From positions 1-36,983 of the forward strand of contig UQKM01000020.1 of assembly GCA_900541685.1 (NCBI GenBank): a DNA stretch of 36,983 nucleotides, read 5' to 3'. This stretch comes from an uncultured Collinsella sp. Lineage in GTDB: Bacteria; Actinomycetota; Coriobacteriia; Coriobacteriales; Coriobacteriaceae. The notes beneath the pieces are model-generated. The model had not been told where the DNA came from, ran no database searches, and was given only the letters and a program-made list of their open reading frames with translations. The stretch's first letter is position 1. Each line of letters opens with the position of its first letter. Below are positions 24,779 to 33,500 of this stretch, one piece after another. The position numbers were made by a program, and so were the translations under genes.

Positions 24779-25777
24779 ATGCTCAAAAAACGCTATTTTG
24801 CCGCCACCATTCTTGCAATGGTGGGCCTCTTGGGGTTGTCAGCTCCGCCCGCCGCATACGCGGACGGATATGGCAGCGTGGGCGTGAACAAATCGACCGG
24901 TATTATAACTATCGGGAATAATGCGATTTCTAGAACGTTTAGCATCGCAGACGGCAAGCTTACGACTGTCGAGATTAACAATAAGCTTGCCTCGACCAAG
25001 CTTGTTCCCGGATCGGGATCCGAGGAATTCGTCATTCAGTCGCTCGCCGAGGCCACACGTCTAGAGCCGACGGCTGCGCTCACGAGCGTCAAGCCTACGG
25101 CGGCAACTGCCGTGGGATCCTCGGTTGATTCGAACGAGGGCGCGCTGGCGTCAAAGGCAATCGATGGAGATGCAAGTACCTACTGGGCTTCTTCTGCGGA
25201 GGCTGCGGGCACGGCAAACCTCGTTGTAGATTTTGGTGGAATCAAAACCATCGCTAGCGTTCGCTATACGCCGCGTCACCACGATTCGGCGGGCTATGAC
25301 TGCACGGGTCGAGTCAAGACGTACAAGCTCGAGTACCAGAAGGCCGACGGTACGTGGGCGACACTCGTGGAGAATGGCACCATGGAGGATACGGGTGCTA
25401 CCACTATCACCTTTGACGCCGTGGAGGCAAAGGCGATTCGCCTGACCGGTCTCACCACACACCATTGGCAGCCTTCCAACGAGAATAAATACATGAACGC
25501 AGCGGAGCTCGACGTGCTCGACACTTTGGGCGATTCCGTTGTGTACGAGGCCAAGGGCTGGACTGTGACGGGAACGTCCGTTGCCACCAACGAGGGCGGC
25601 GGATATGATGCTCTGATCGACGGCGACCTCACCACCTACTATCATTCCCGCTATGGCGCGGGCGATGGCGACACGAAGAAGCTTCCTGTCGATTTGACGA
25701 TCGATCGCGGCGAGGGGGGGGGCGAAGAGCTCCTTCCAGACGGTCGGTTACGCGGGCCGCAACGTCAAAGGTGCTAA
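24779..25777 (+). CDS. 5' part of a frameshifted, secreted GH36-like glycosidase: signal peptide and F5/8C domains
   Basis: This 332-codon frame is the beginning of one gene that continues at 25800-30197. A signal peptide (MLKKRYFAATILAMVGLLGL...PPAAYA, about 1-28) is followed by a beta-sandwich-like region (about 30-90). A coagulation-factor-5/8 type C (discoidin) carbohydrate-binding domain covers about 105-245, with AIDGDASTYW and YTPRHHDSAGYD. A second begins near 260 with ALIDGDLTTYYHS. It is cut off at a run of nine G (25714-25722). After the run the frame encodes an unrelated tail ending at 25777. With eight G the frame would continue smoothly (DRGEGG then AKSSFQTVGYAGR). GAAAGGGGAG precedes ATG 24779. 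The corrected product would be about 1,805 residues. Confidence 0.85.
   Translation: MLKKRYFAATILAMVGLLGLSAPPAAYADGYGSVGVNKSTGIITIGNNAISRTFSIADGKLTTVEINNKLASTKLVPGSGSEEFVIQSLAEATRLEPTAALTSVKPTAATAVGSSVDSNEGALASKAIDGDASTYWASSAEAAGTANLVVDFGGIKTIASVRYTPRHHDSAGYDCTGRVKTYKLEYQKADGTWATLVENGTMEDTGATTITFDAVEAKAIRLTGLTTHHWQPSNENKYMNAAELDVLDTLGDSVVYEAKGWTVTGTSVATNEGGGYDALIDGDLTTYYHSRYGAGDGDTKKLPVDLTIDRGEGGGEELLPDGRLRGPQRQRC
25714..25722 (+). other. Run of nine G that shifts the reading frame of the glycosidase gene
   Basis: The tract sits inside the second F5/8C domain. Nine G puts the downstream 1,465-codon frame out of register; eight G restores one continuous frame. Homopolymeric G tracts of this length are known slippage sites for phase variation in surface genes, and also a common place for sequencing error. 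Confidence 0.85.
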
Positions 25778-25799
25778 CGGCACCTTCAAGAAGTTCGCC

Positions 25800-28700
25800 G
25801 TGTATGTCTCGGACAGTAAGGATAACCTGTTCGATAACGCTAACAAGAAGGGCACGTTCTCGGTCGATCTGAGCTCTTCCTATAATGATGATGGTACCTG
25901 CAAGATGACCTATTTTGGGCTTGATAAGGCTCAGACCGGTCGCTATGTGGGTATTCGCGTGCTCGAGGCACAGGGCGGCAGCTTCGCCTCCGGCGCCGAA
26001 CTCGACCTGTATAAGGAGAAGTTCGATACGTTCGAGAGCGGTTCGGGTAAGCCGCAGCTCAAGACAAGCGATCTTGAGCTTGATGGAGAGGCTCAAGTCA
26101 GCGATACTTCCGCGACAATCAACGATGTCAAGAAATCCGGCAAGATGCTGACGTTCACCTTCAAGCCGGTGCAGTTCGGTAACGGTTCGGCCACGGTGAC
26201 CGAGAAGGTCGTCATGTATGATGGCGATCATTTTATGCGCAAGTTCCTCGAGGTCAAATCCGAGGATAAGGACATCCGTTTCGACTATATCGACGGTGAG
26301 CATCTCAACGTTAAGGATGCGGGTTACACCTGGACCATTCCCACGGGCAAGGGCGGCGTTGTTGAGATGACCGAGGCCCGTGCCAACCTGGGCCAGCCTA
26401 TCTACGTCAACGGCATGTTCATGGGCTCGGAGTTCCCCGAGACCGATACGCAGATCGTTGATAGCCTGGGCCGTATGCGCTACTGGACCGGTAAGAATTT
26501 CACCGATTTTGAGCGCGATGGCCAGCTCACTTCGGATGGCAAGTACGTTTCGTGGCAGACTGTCGTGGGTGCCACCCATTCTGATGGTTCGAACAACGAC
26601 GTGGTCCGAACCGATTTTTACAGCTATATCAAGAGTATTTCAAAGCCGAGCGAGTTCCGTATTCAGTACAACTCCTGGTTTGACAATATGATGCTCATCG
26701 ACGAGAACAACATTCTCGATTCCTTCAAGGCGGTGGACAAGAACCTCTCTGCCACGGGTGTTCGTCCGCTCGACTCTTATGTCGTTGACGACGGTTGGAA
26801 CAACTACAACAACACCGAGACTTCGGTTGACCTGGGCCGCTCCGGCACGGGCAAGAATACCGAAGGTTTCTGGGCGTTCAACTCCAAGTTTCCCAACAAG
26901 CTCTCGACGTCTTCGTCGCTTGTGGAGAAGCTCGGCTCGAATTTCGGCGTTTGGGTAGGCCCGCGCGGCGGCTATAACTTCTACGGCCAGCTTGCAGACA
27001 TCATTTCCAAGGCGGGCAACGGCTCGGCCGCTGGCGGCTCGATTGACGTCGCAGACCAGCGCTATGTCGATAAGTTCCAGGAGCTCGCACTCCAGTGGAT
27101 GACCGATTACGGCGTTAACTACTGGAAGTGGGATGGCTATGCCGATAACGCACAGTACAACGCATTTGCTCAGGGCGAGGGCGTTGTTGGCTACGATGAG
27201 AATCACCATCATATGTATGGTGGGCCAAACGGTTTCTATCATTCCACCGACTTGTGGGAAAAGTGGATCGTCCTGTTCGAGAACGTATGGGGCAAGGCCG
27301 ATGAACTCGGCATCGACAACCTGTGGGTCTCTCTCACCTGCTATGTGAACCCGAGCCCCTGGTTCTTGCAGTGGTCCAACTCGGTGTGGATTCAGTGCAC
27401 GCACGATCGCGGCGAGGTCTCCAATTCGACGCTCAACAACAAGATGGACAACATGTTGAGCTATCGAGATGGAGCCTACTACGACTTCGTCAAGAACCAC
27501 GACTTCCAGTTCCCGCTTTCCAACCTCTACAACCACGACCCGATTTACGGTAAAGAGGGCACGGGTATCAGGGCGACCTCTATGGACGGAGCGCAGTTCC
27601 GCAACTATCTGTACATGATGGCTACGCGCGGCACATCGTTCTGGGAGCTCTATTATTCCGATAGCCTGTTTGACGATGAGAAGTACTTGGTGAATGCCGA
27701 CTTCCTCGAGTGGGCTGAAGAGAACTTCGATAAGCTTCAGAACGCCAAGATGATTGGCGGCGTTCCGGCCTCGGGCGTCAAACTCGGTGGCATTAGCGGT
27801 GCGGGAACGCAGGAGGCTTACGGCTTCTCTTGCTTCAATAGCGACGGTGACGAGGGTATCGTCTCGATGCGTAACCCGTCGGCCAGCGAGAAGACCATCA
27901 CCTTCAAGCTCGATGCCGGTGTAGGCGCCTCGCACGCTGGCACCTTTAAGCGCTCAATCGTAGAGTCCTACACTTCGGACGGAAGCGCGCTCGGTTCTTC
28001 GAAGGATAGCTATGCCCAGGGCGATACGGTTACCGTGACGCTCAAACCGGGCGAGACCCAGATTTGGAATCTGAGCCAGAAGGGTGACACTCAGGCTCCG
28101 AAGCTCGACACGATGTATGTCAAGGGTGCAAAGAGCCTTCGTGTTCAGGCAAGCGAGCACGTGACCGGTGCTAAGTTCACTGTTACGGTTGACGGCAAGC
28201 AGGTCGAATGCAAGAGCGTTGAGGCATCTGCTGATATGAGCACATTTGACATCAAGCTTGTTGACGCCGTGAAGAGCGGCAGCAAGATTGAGGTTACGGC
28301 TGCCCAAGGCCAGGATGCTTCTGGTAACGGCCTCGAGGGAAGTGTCTCGGGTGTCTATCGTCAGAATGGCATCATCGCCTCTGCGGAGACTTCGACCGGC
28401 GGAGAGCTTTCGAATGCCAAAGACAGCGTAGAGGGCAAGAACGGCTTTACTGTTGCCACGAGCGTTTCTGACGCGGCATCCTCGACGGTGCTTCTCTCTC
28501 AAGGTGAGGAGTGGAAGCTCGGTATCGATAAGGACGGCAAGGCGTACTTTATCGTTAACGGCACAACTGCTACCTCCGATGTGACGGTTTCGGGCGGCAA
28601 CGTAACGATTGCAGGCGTTCGCGAGAACAATGGCATGCTCAAGATTTACGTTGACGGTGAGCTTGCCGGCAGTGCCTACCTGGGCGCGAAGAATGCCGAC

Positions 28701-30197
28701 CACGCCGTGAACGCCGGTGCGATTACCGCTGGCAACGGTACCAAGCAGACTTCGCTTGCCGTCTACGATCATGCCCTTGCCTACGACGAGGTACCTACGT
28801 CCGCGCTGGCGGAGCTGGTTGCGACCGTCGAGGCGAAGAAGGACTCGGTGAGCGACGCATCCTGGGCAAACGCCGATATGGACAACCTGCTGGCCCAGGC
28901 AAAGGCGGCACTGAAAGGCGACGCTGCTGCCAAGAAGGCCGCATATGACAACCTTTATGCGGGTTATCTCAAGCTCGTTCCTGCGAACAAGATTGTGAAC
29001 CTTGCCTTGGGCAAGGTGCCGACGGCTGCTTGGGTCGATGGCGACACGGCCACTCCGGTGACGAATTCTAACGCTTCTCGCGCCCTGACCGTTGCGACCG
29101 ATGGCAACAATGCAAGCGCAGACGGCTATTGCATCTTTGGCAACGATGCCAAGGAGGCAGGTTCGTACATGCAGGTCGACCTCGGATCTGACTGCGAGAT
29201 CACCGGAGTGAACCTGTGGCGCTATTGGACGGACTCGCGCACCTACAAGGCAACCGCACTTGTGGTTGCAAGCAAGTCCGACTTCTCGGATGCTCAGGTT
29301 CTTTACTATTCGGGCGATAACGACGTGTTCGGTTTGGGCGAGGGCCCGAAGGATAGTTTGTACGCCGAGACATCTGCGGGCAAGCAGCTCTTCGACGCCT
29401 CCAACTCCGAGACAGCGACGACGGCGCGTTACGTGCGCCTGTACGCCTCCGGTGTCAAGGGCACAGGTACTTCGAAGGAAAACCACGTGGTTGAGCTTCA
29501 GGTTTTTGGAATCGCAAAACAAAACGATCCGTACGACCTGAACGGCGAGAACGGTTTGCTTTCCCTGATCGCTCGTGCAGAGACCGCTCAGAAGAATGCC
29601 GATTCGTATGAGTCGGTGGAGGGTCTTGTCGATCCCCTAAAGCGCGCATACGACGTCATCGATCGTATCGATGCTGGACAGGATGTGACGTACGGCGAGG
29701 TCAAGGATGCCGCCGAGGCTCTCAAAGCGGCGCTTGACGCTCTGGTTGTCAAGGCTCCTGCAAAGAAGGTTACCGTGACGTTTGATGACGGCTGCGGGAA
29801 TAAGTCTACGGTCGAGCTTGACGAGGGCGGCAAACTGGCCAAGCCTGTTGACCCCACGCGAGAGGGTTATGACTTCGCTGGGTGGTGTATTGACAAGGAC
29901 GGCGAGCATGCGTTTGACTTCGACTCTGCGGTGAACGCCGACATTACGCTCTACGCCAAGTGGAACAAGCAGCAGTCCGGCGGCTCCGGCTCCGGTAACG
30001 AGGGTGGCTCCGGCTCCGGTAGCGCTTCTACAGATAAGGACACCACGGGTTCCCAGAACAAGGGTAACAAGAAGGGTACCAAGGTCGATCTTCCCGGTAC
30101 GGGTGACAGCTCCATGTTCTTCGCGGGTCTTGCACTTTGCCTGGGCATGATAGCCATTGCGGCTTCTCGTTTCCTCGGGCGCAAGCGTAAGGAGTAA
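25800..30197 (+). CDS. 3' part of the frameshifted gene: GH36-like alpha-galactosidase/alpha-N-acetylgalactosaminidase with LPGTG anchor
   Basis: The frame is coding from 25722; its first ATG (25800) is unlikely to be a real start. In order it holds the rest of the second F5/8C domain, a beta-sandwich (about 85-270) and a GH36-like TIM barrel. The barrel shows YNSWFDNMM near 290, VVDDGWNN near 328, FGVWVGPRGGY near 385 and YWKWDGY with D445 as likely nucleophile. Then come an Ig-like domain (about 760-855), a LamG-like domain (about 860-995), a helical FIVAR-like segment (about 1000-1060), another F5/8C domain (about 1065-1235), a second FIVAR-like segment, and a Listeria-Bacteroides-type repeat (about 1320-1395, GYDFAGWCIDKDGE). 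It ends with a Gly/Ser linker and an LPGTG (1431-1435) sorting signal. The enzyme probably removes alpha-Gal or alpha-GalNAc from mucin or blood-group glycans; exact specificity is inferred. Confidence 0.85.
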   Translation: MYVSDSKDNLFDNANKKGTFSVDLSSSYNDDGTCKMTYFGLDKAQTGRYVGIRVLEAQGGSFASGAELDLYKEKFDTFESGSGKPQLKTSDLELDGEAQVSDTSATINDVKKSGKMLTFTFKPVQFGNGSATVTEKVVMYDGDHFMRKFLEVKSEDKDIRFDYIDGEHLNVKDAGYTWTIPTGKGGVVEMTEARANLGQPIYVNGMFMGSEFPETDTQIVDSLGRMRYWTGKNFTDFERDGQLTSDGKYVSWQTVVGATHSDGSNNDVVRTDFYSYIKSISKPSEFRIQYNSWFDNMMLIDENNILDSFKAVDKNLSATGVRPLDSYVVDDGWNNYNNTETSVDLGRSGTGKNTEGFWAFNSKFPNKLSTSSSLVEKLGSNFGVWVGPRGGYNFYGQLADIISKAGNGSAAGGSIDVADQRYVDKFQELALQWMTDYGVNYWKWDGYADNAQYNAFAQGEGVVGYDENHHHMYGGPNGFYHSTDLWEKWIVLFENVWGKADELGIDNLWVSLTCYVNPSPWFLQWSNSVWIQCTHDRGEVSNSTLNNKMDNMLSYRDGAYYDFVKNHDFQFPLSNLYNHDPIYGKEGTGIRATSMDGAQFRNYLYMMATRGTSFWELYYSDSLFDDEKYLVNADFLEWAEENFDKLQNAKMIGGVPASGVKLGGISGAGTQEAYGFSCFNSDGDEGIVSMRNPSASEKTITFKLDAGVGASHAGTFKRSIVESYTSDGSALGSSKDSYAQGDTVTVTLKPGETQIWNLSQKGDTQAPKLDTMYVKGAKSLRVQASEHVTGAKFTVTVDGKQVECKSVEASADMSTFDIKLVDAVKSGSKIEVTAAQGQDASGNGLEGSVSGVYRQNGIIASAETSTGGELSNAKDSVEGKNGFTVATSVSDAASSTVLLSQGEEWKLGIDKDGKAYFIVNGTTATSDVTVSGGNVTIAGVRENNGMLKIYVDGELAGSAYLGAKNADHAVNAGAITAGNGTKQTSLAVYDHALAYDEVPTSALAELVATVEAKKDSVSDASWANADMDNLLAQAKAALKGDAAAKKAAYDNLYAGYLKLVPANKIVNLALGKVPTAAWVDGDTATPVTNSNASRALTVATDGNNASADGYCIFGNDAKEAGSYMQVDLGSDCEITGVNLWRYWTDSRTYKATALVVASKSDFSDAQVLYYSGDNDVFGLGEGPKDSLYAETSAGKQLFDASNSETATTARYVRLYASGVKGTGTSKENHVVELQVFGIAKQNDPYDLNGENGLLSLIARAETAQKNADSYESVEGLVDPLKRAYDVIDRIDAGQDVTYGEVKDAAEALKAALDALVVKAPAKKVTVTFDDGCGNKSTVELDEGGKLAKPVDPTREGYDFAGWCIDKDGEHAFDFDSAVNADITLYAKWNKQQSGGSGSGNEGGSGSGSASTDKDTTGSQNKGNKKGTKVDLPGTGDSSMFFAGLALCLGMIAIAASRFLGRKRKE

Positions 30198-30237
30198 GTC
30201 CTGGCGACAGGTGCCTACAAGGTGCTTTATGTGGGTG

Positions 30238-30272
30238 AACGGGTACGGTGCGCAGGCGCCGTGCCCGTTTTT
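30238..30272 (+). terminator. Terminator of the glycosidase gene
   Basis: A 14-bp stem (30238-30251 with 30256-30269) containing two G-U pairs closes a GCAG loop and ends in five T (30268-30272). Confidence 0.8.
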
Positions 30273-30290
30273 ATGCCAGGGTTTGGGGAG

Positions 30291-30401
30291 CTAAAACGCG
30301 CCCATCTGATTCGCCGCCAGCATCAGCTGCGGGGCGTGTCTGCCTCTCTCGGCACAGTTCTCGATTTGACGAGCGACGATTCTCTCCGGATCGCGGTCCA
30401 T
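30291..30401 (-). pseudogene. Short minus-strand coding remnant
   Basis: A 36-codon frame starts at ATG 30399-30401 and stops at 30291-30293. It reads MDRDPERIVARQIENC... and ends ...QLMLAANQMGAF, which looks like real protein rather than a random frame. The same frame stays open upstream for about 20 more codons (KRWRLKKAGQKIDTLV) to a TGA near 30466. No ribosome site is visible. It is probably the 3' end of a lost gene or a duplicated fragment. The family is not recognised. Confidence 0.35.
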
Positions 30402-30466
30402 GACGAGGGTATCGATTTTTTGGCCCGCCTTTTTGAGTCTCCACCGTTTTCCTGCGAAAACCCTCG

Positions 30467-30546
30467 TGTCTCAATGTTGGTGAGACATTTGTCTCACGCC
30501 CTAAACCGAATCTGGAACGTGTGTCACCTGCCCAAATTGTGTCTCA
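30467..30546. promoter_or_regulatory. Four TGTCTCA heptamers upstream of the pilin-repeat gene
   Basis: TGTCTCA occurs at 30467-30473, 30490-30496 and 30540-30546, and as its complement TGAGACA at 30481-30487. The first two of the series form TGTCTCA-N7-TGAGACA. Four exact copies in 80 bp just before a surface-protein gene suggest operator sites. No convincing promoter hexamers were found in the remaining 50 bp. Confidence 0.45.
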
Positions 30547-30598
30547 TTTCGTAACTTTAGGCTGATACAAGGTCTAAGACCGCGAGAAGGGAGACGCG

Positions 30599-33500
30599 AT
30601 GAGTAAGTACACGAGGGGTCTTTTGGCGGTGATACTGGCCGTAGTGCTAGTGCTGCCGGCTGCAGCATTTGCCATGCTGCCCGAGGCCAACGCCAGGTCC
30701 AGCACCGGAATGGACGGACCGACGGTGAGCAATAAGATAGTCGATCCTGACACCAGTAACAACTGGAAGTTCTGGGCTGGCGGCTATGACGGCAAGGAAG
30801 TAACAACTCAAAACGTCGGCCGAATCTGGACCGATAAGACGGTCAAGAAAGTCGAGAGCGGGGATTCGGATTTCCTGACCACGCTGTCTGCTATCTCTTC
30901 GACATCCGATACGACGGTTTCCGGCAAGCCGCTCGACATCGTGATGGTGCTGGACGCTTCTGGCTCGATGAATGACCCCATGGGTGGCGGAGATTCCACC
31001 AAGCGCATCAAAGCGCTCAAGAGCGCTGCCAACAACTTTATCGACACGATTGCCGGGCAAAACGAGAAGATTAAGGATGCGAGCAAGCAGCATCAGGTTG
31101 CCATCGTAAAGTTTGCAGGCGAGAGGAGCGATAGGGTCGGAAATGATACCTATCGCGAAGACCGCAAGACCTATAACTACTCGCAGACAATGCAAGGGTT
31201 GACGACGTGCTCGGTCGATGGCGCAAAGAGCCTTAAGGAAACGGTCAATTCCATTGCGCCTGCCGGTGCCACGCACGCTGACTATGGCCTGCAGCTGGCC
31301 GAGGGCATTTCGTCTAATCGCGCAGATGCCAAGAAGATCGTTGTGTTCTTCACCGACGGCTCTCCTACGAGTTCTAATGGTTTCGAGCCCGAGGTCGCTA
31401 AGGATGCCATCAATGCTGCCAAGACCATAAAGAGCGGCGGGGCGACCATTTACACCATTGGAATCTTCAGCGGCGCGAAGCCGAGTGACAATCCAACAAA
31501 CAATGACACGAGCAACGAAAACAAATTTATGCATGCCGTGTCGAGCAACTACCCAAACGCCTCATCGTCCGTTAGCTATGACTTTTTTTGGACTGTTGAC
31601 TGGAGCGTTAATTTCGGCGACCCCGTTGCCGATGCCAGCTACTACAAGTCGGCAACCAACGCCGCTGAGCTCGAGAAAATCTTCGAAGAGATCTCGGGAA
31701 GCATTATCCAAGCTGGTTGCCCGACCGAAGTTCACGGCGGTTATGGCGAGCATAAGTCTGGCTACATTACGTTTACTGACGAGCTGGGCGACTTTATGCA
31801 GGTCGACAACTTTACGTCTGTCGTGTACAACGGCGAAACGTTTGCCAACCCGGCAAAGAGTACCAAGGGCAATGTCGACACCTATTCATTTACTGGTGCG
31901 GCTGCGAACCTGGTCATCACCGTTCAGCGTGCCGAAAAGGGTAAGCCCCAGTCCGGCGATATCGTAACGGTTAAGATTCCTGCGTCGTTGATTCCGCTGC
32001 GCCACTTTAAGATCAATGATGGTGTACTTACGGTCGACGATACTGAGCCCGTTCAGGTGAGCTACACCTCAAGCGTTAAGAAAGACGCGCTCGATAACCT
32101 GTTTACACCCGAGCAGGTAGTGGGGCTTGAGGATTACATTAAGAGCAATACGACCACCGCGAAGGACGACTCCAAGACCGTAAACTTCTACGCGAACAAG
32201 TGGGATGGCGGTGCGCTGGGCGATACGATTGCCAACTTTGAGCCCACGGATTCCAACCGCTATTACTATTTCCAGAAGCAGACCCCCATTTACGTGGATG
32301 AAAGCTGCACAACGCCCGCAACGGGTTCGCTGGCTGCCGAGGGCATCTATTACTACAAGGATGAGTTCGAGGTGAAGGGCACAGACGGCAAGGCCGAGCC
32401 CCGTACGGCTGTTATTGAGTTTGCTGGTGGACATGCCGCGCAGTTTGGGGGCGCAATCGTGTCCGATGCGAGCGGCAACCTGTCGTTTAGTGAGGGAACC
32501 GCGCGCCTGGCCTTTATTGACGAGCTTCATACCACCAAGGAGCGCGTGGGCGGCAACCTCACCGGCACCGCGACCGATGTGCTCAATCCCAAGTGGAATA
32601 ACACGTCCGCCAAGTCGAACGCCACGGAGGTTGACGTTCACCTGGGCAACAACGGCAAGATTAGCTATAAGTACGATATGACGCCGGCGACGGTGGATGC
32701 CAAGACTGACTTTGGTCTGACCAAGGTGCTCGAGGGCCGCGAGTGGGCGGATACGGACAAGTTTGAGTTTGAGCTCTCCGCGACGTCCGAGAACAATGCC
32801 CCGATGCCCGAGTCTGTGACCGTGACTGTTAAAAACGCCGATCTGGATGATAAGGGCAAGGCAGCCATTAATTTCGGTGAAATCACTTACGACAAGCCGG
32901 GTGAGTACACCTATGAGGTCCGTGAAGTTAATGGCGGGCTGGGTGGCATCACCTACAGCGATAACGTTGCCGCGTTCAAGGTGACTGTGACGGTTAACGC
33001 CAAGGGCGAGCTTAAGGCCGACGTTGAAAAGGCATCGGGTAAGACTAAGTTCACGAACACCTATACAGCTGAGCCCGTCAAGTCCAGCGTCACCGACAAG
33101 ATTGAGGTCACCAAGACCCTGACTGGGCGTGCTCTTGCGGAAGGCGAGTTTAGCTTTGAGCTGCGCGAGATCAAGGGCAAGGACTCTGAGCTTATCGAGA
33201 CCGTCAAGAATGATGCCAACGGCAACGTTGTGTTCAGCCCCATCGAGTATACCAAGCCCGGCGAGCACACCTATACGTTGCACGAGGTCAAGGGCAATGC
33301 CGGCGGCGTCACCTACGACGAAACCGTCCACACCATCGTGACCACCATTGCCGACAACGGCAAGGGTCAGTTGGTGGCTACGCATAAGCTGAAGGACGCC
33401 GATAACGGCAAGAAGATTGAGTTTAAGAATGCCTACAACCTGACGCCTAAGGACTCCAGCGTCACCCACAAGATCACCGCGTACAAGTCCCTGGCCGGCC

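Noticed and set aside
24573..24887. 104-codon plus-strand frame before the glycosidase
   Set aside because: It overlaps the promoter palindrome and the start of the real gene in another frame. The start lies upstream of the predicted transcription start.
30222..30554. 110-codon plus-strand frame between the glycosidase and the pilin-repeat gene
   Set aside because: It begins before and runs through the terminator hairpin of the glycosidase gene, has no ribosome site, and is antisense to the more protein-like minus-strand fragment.
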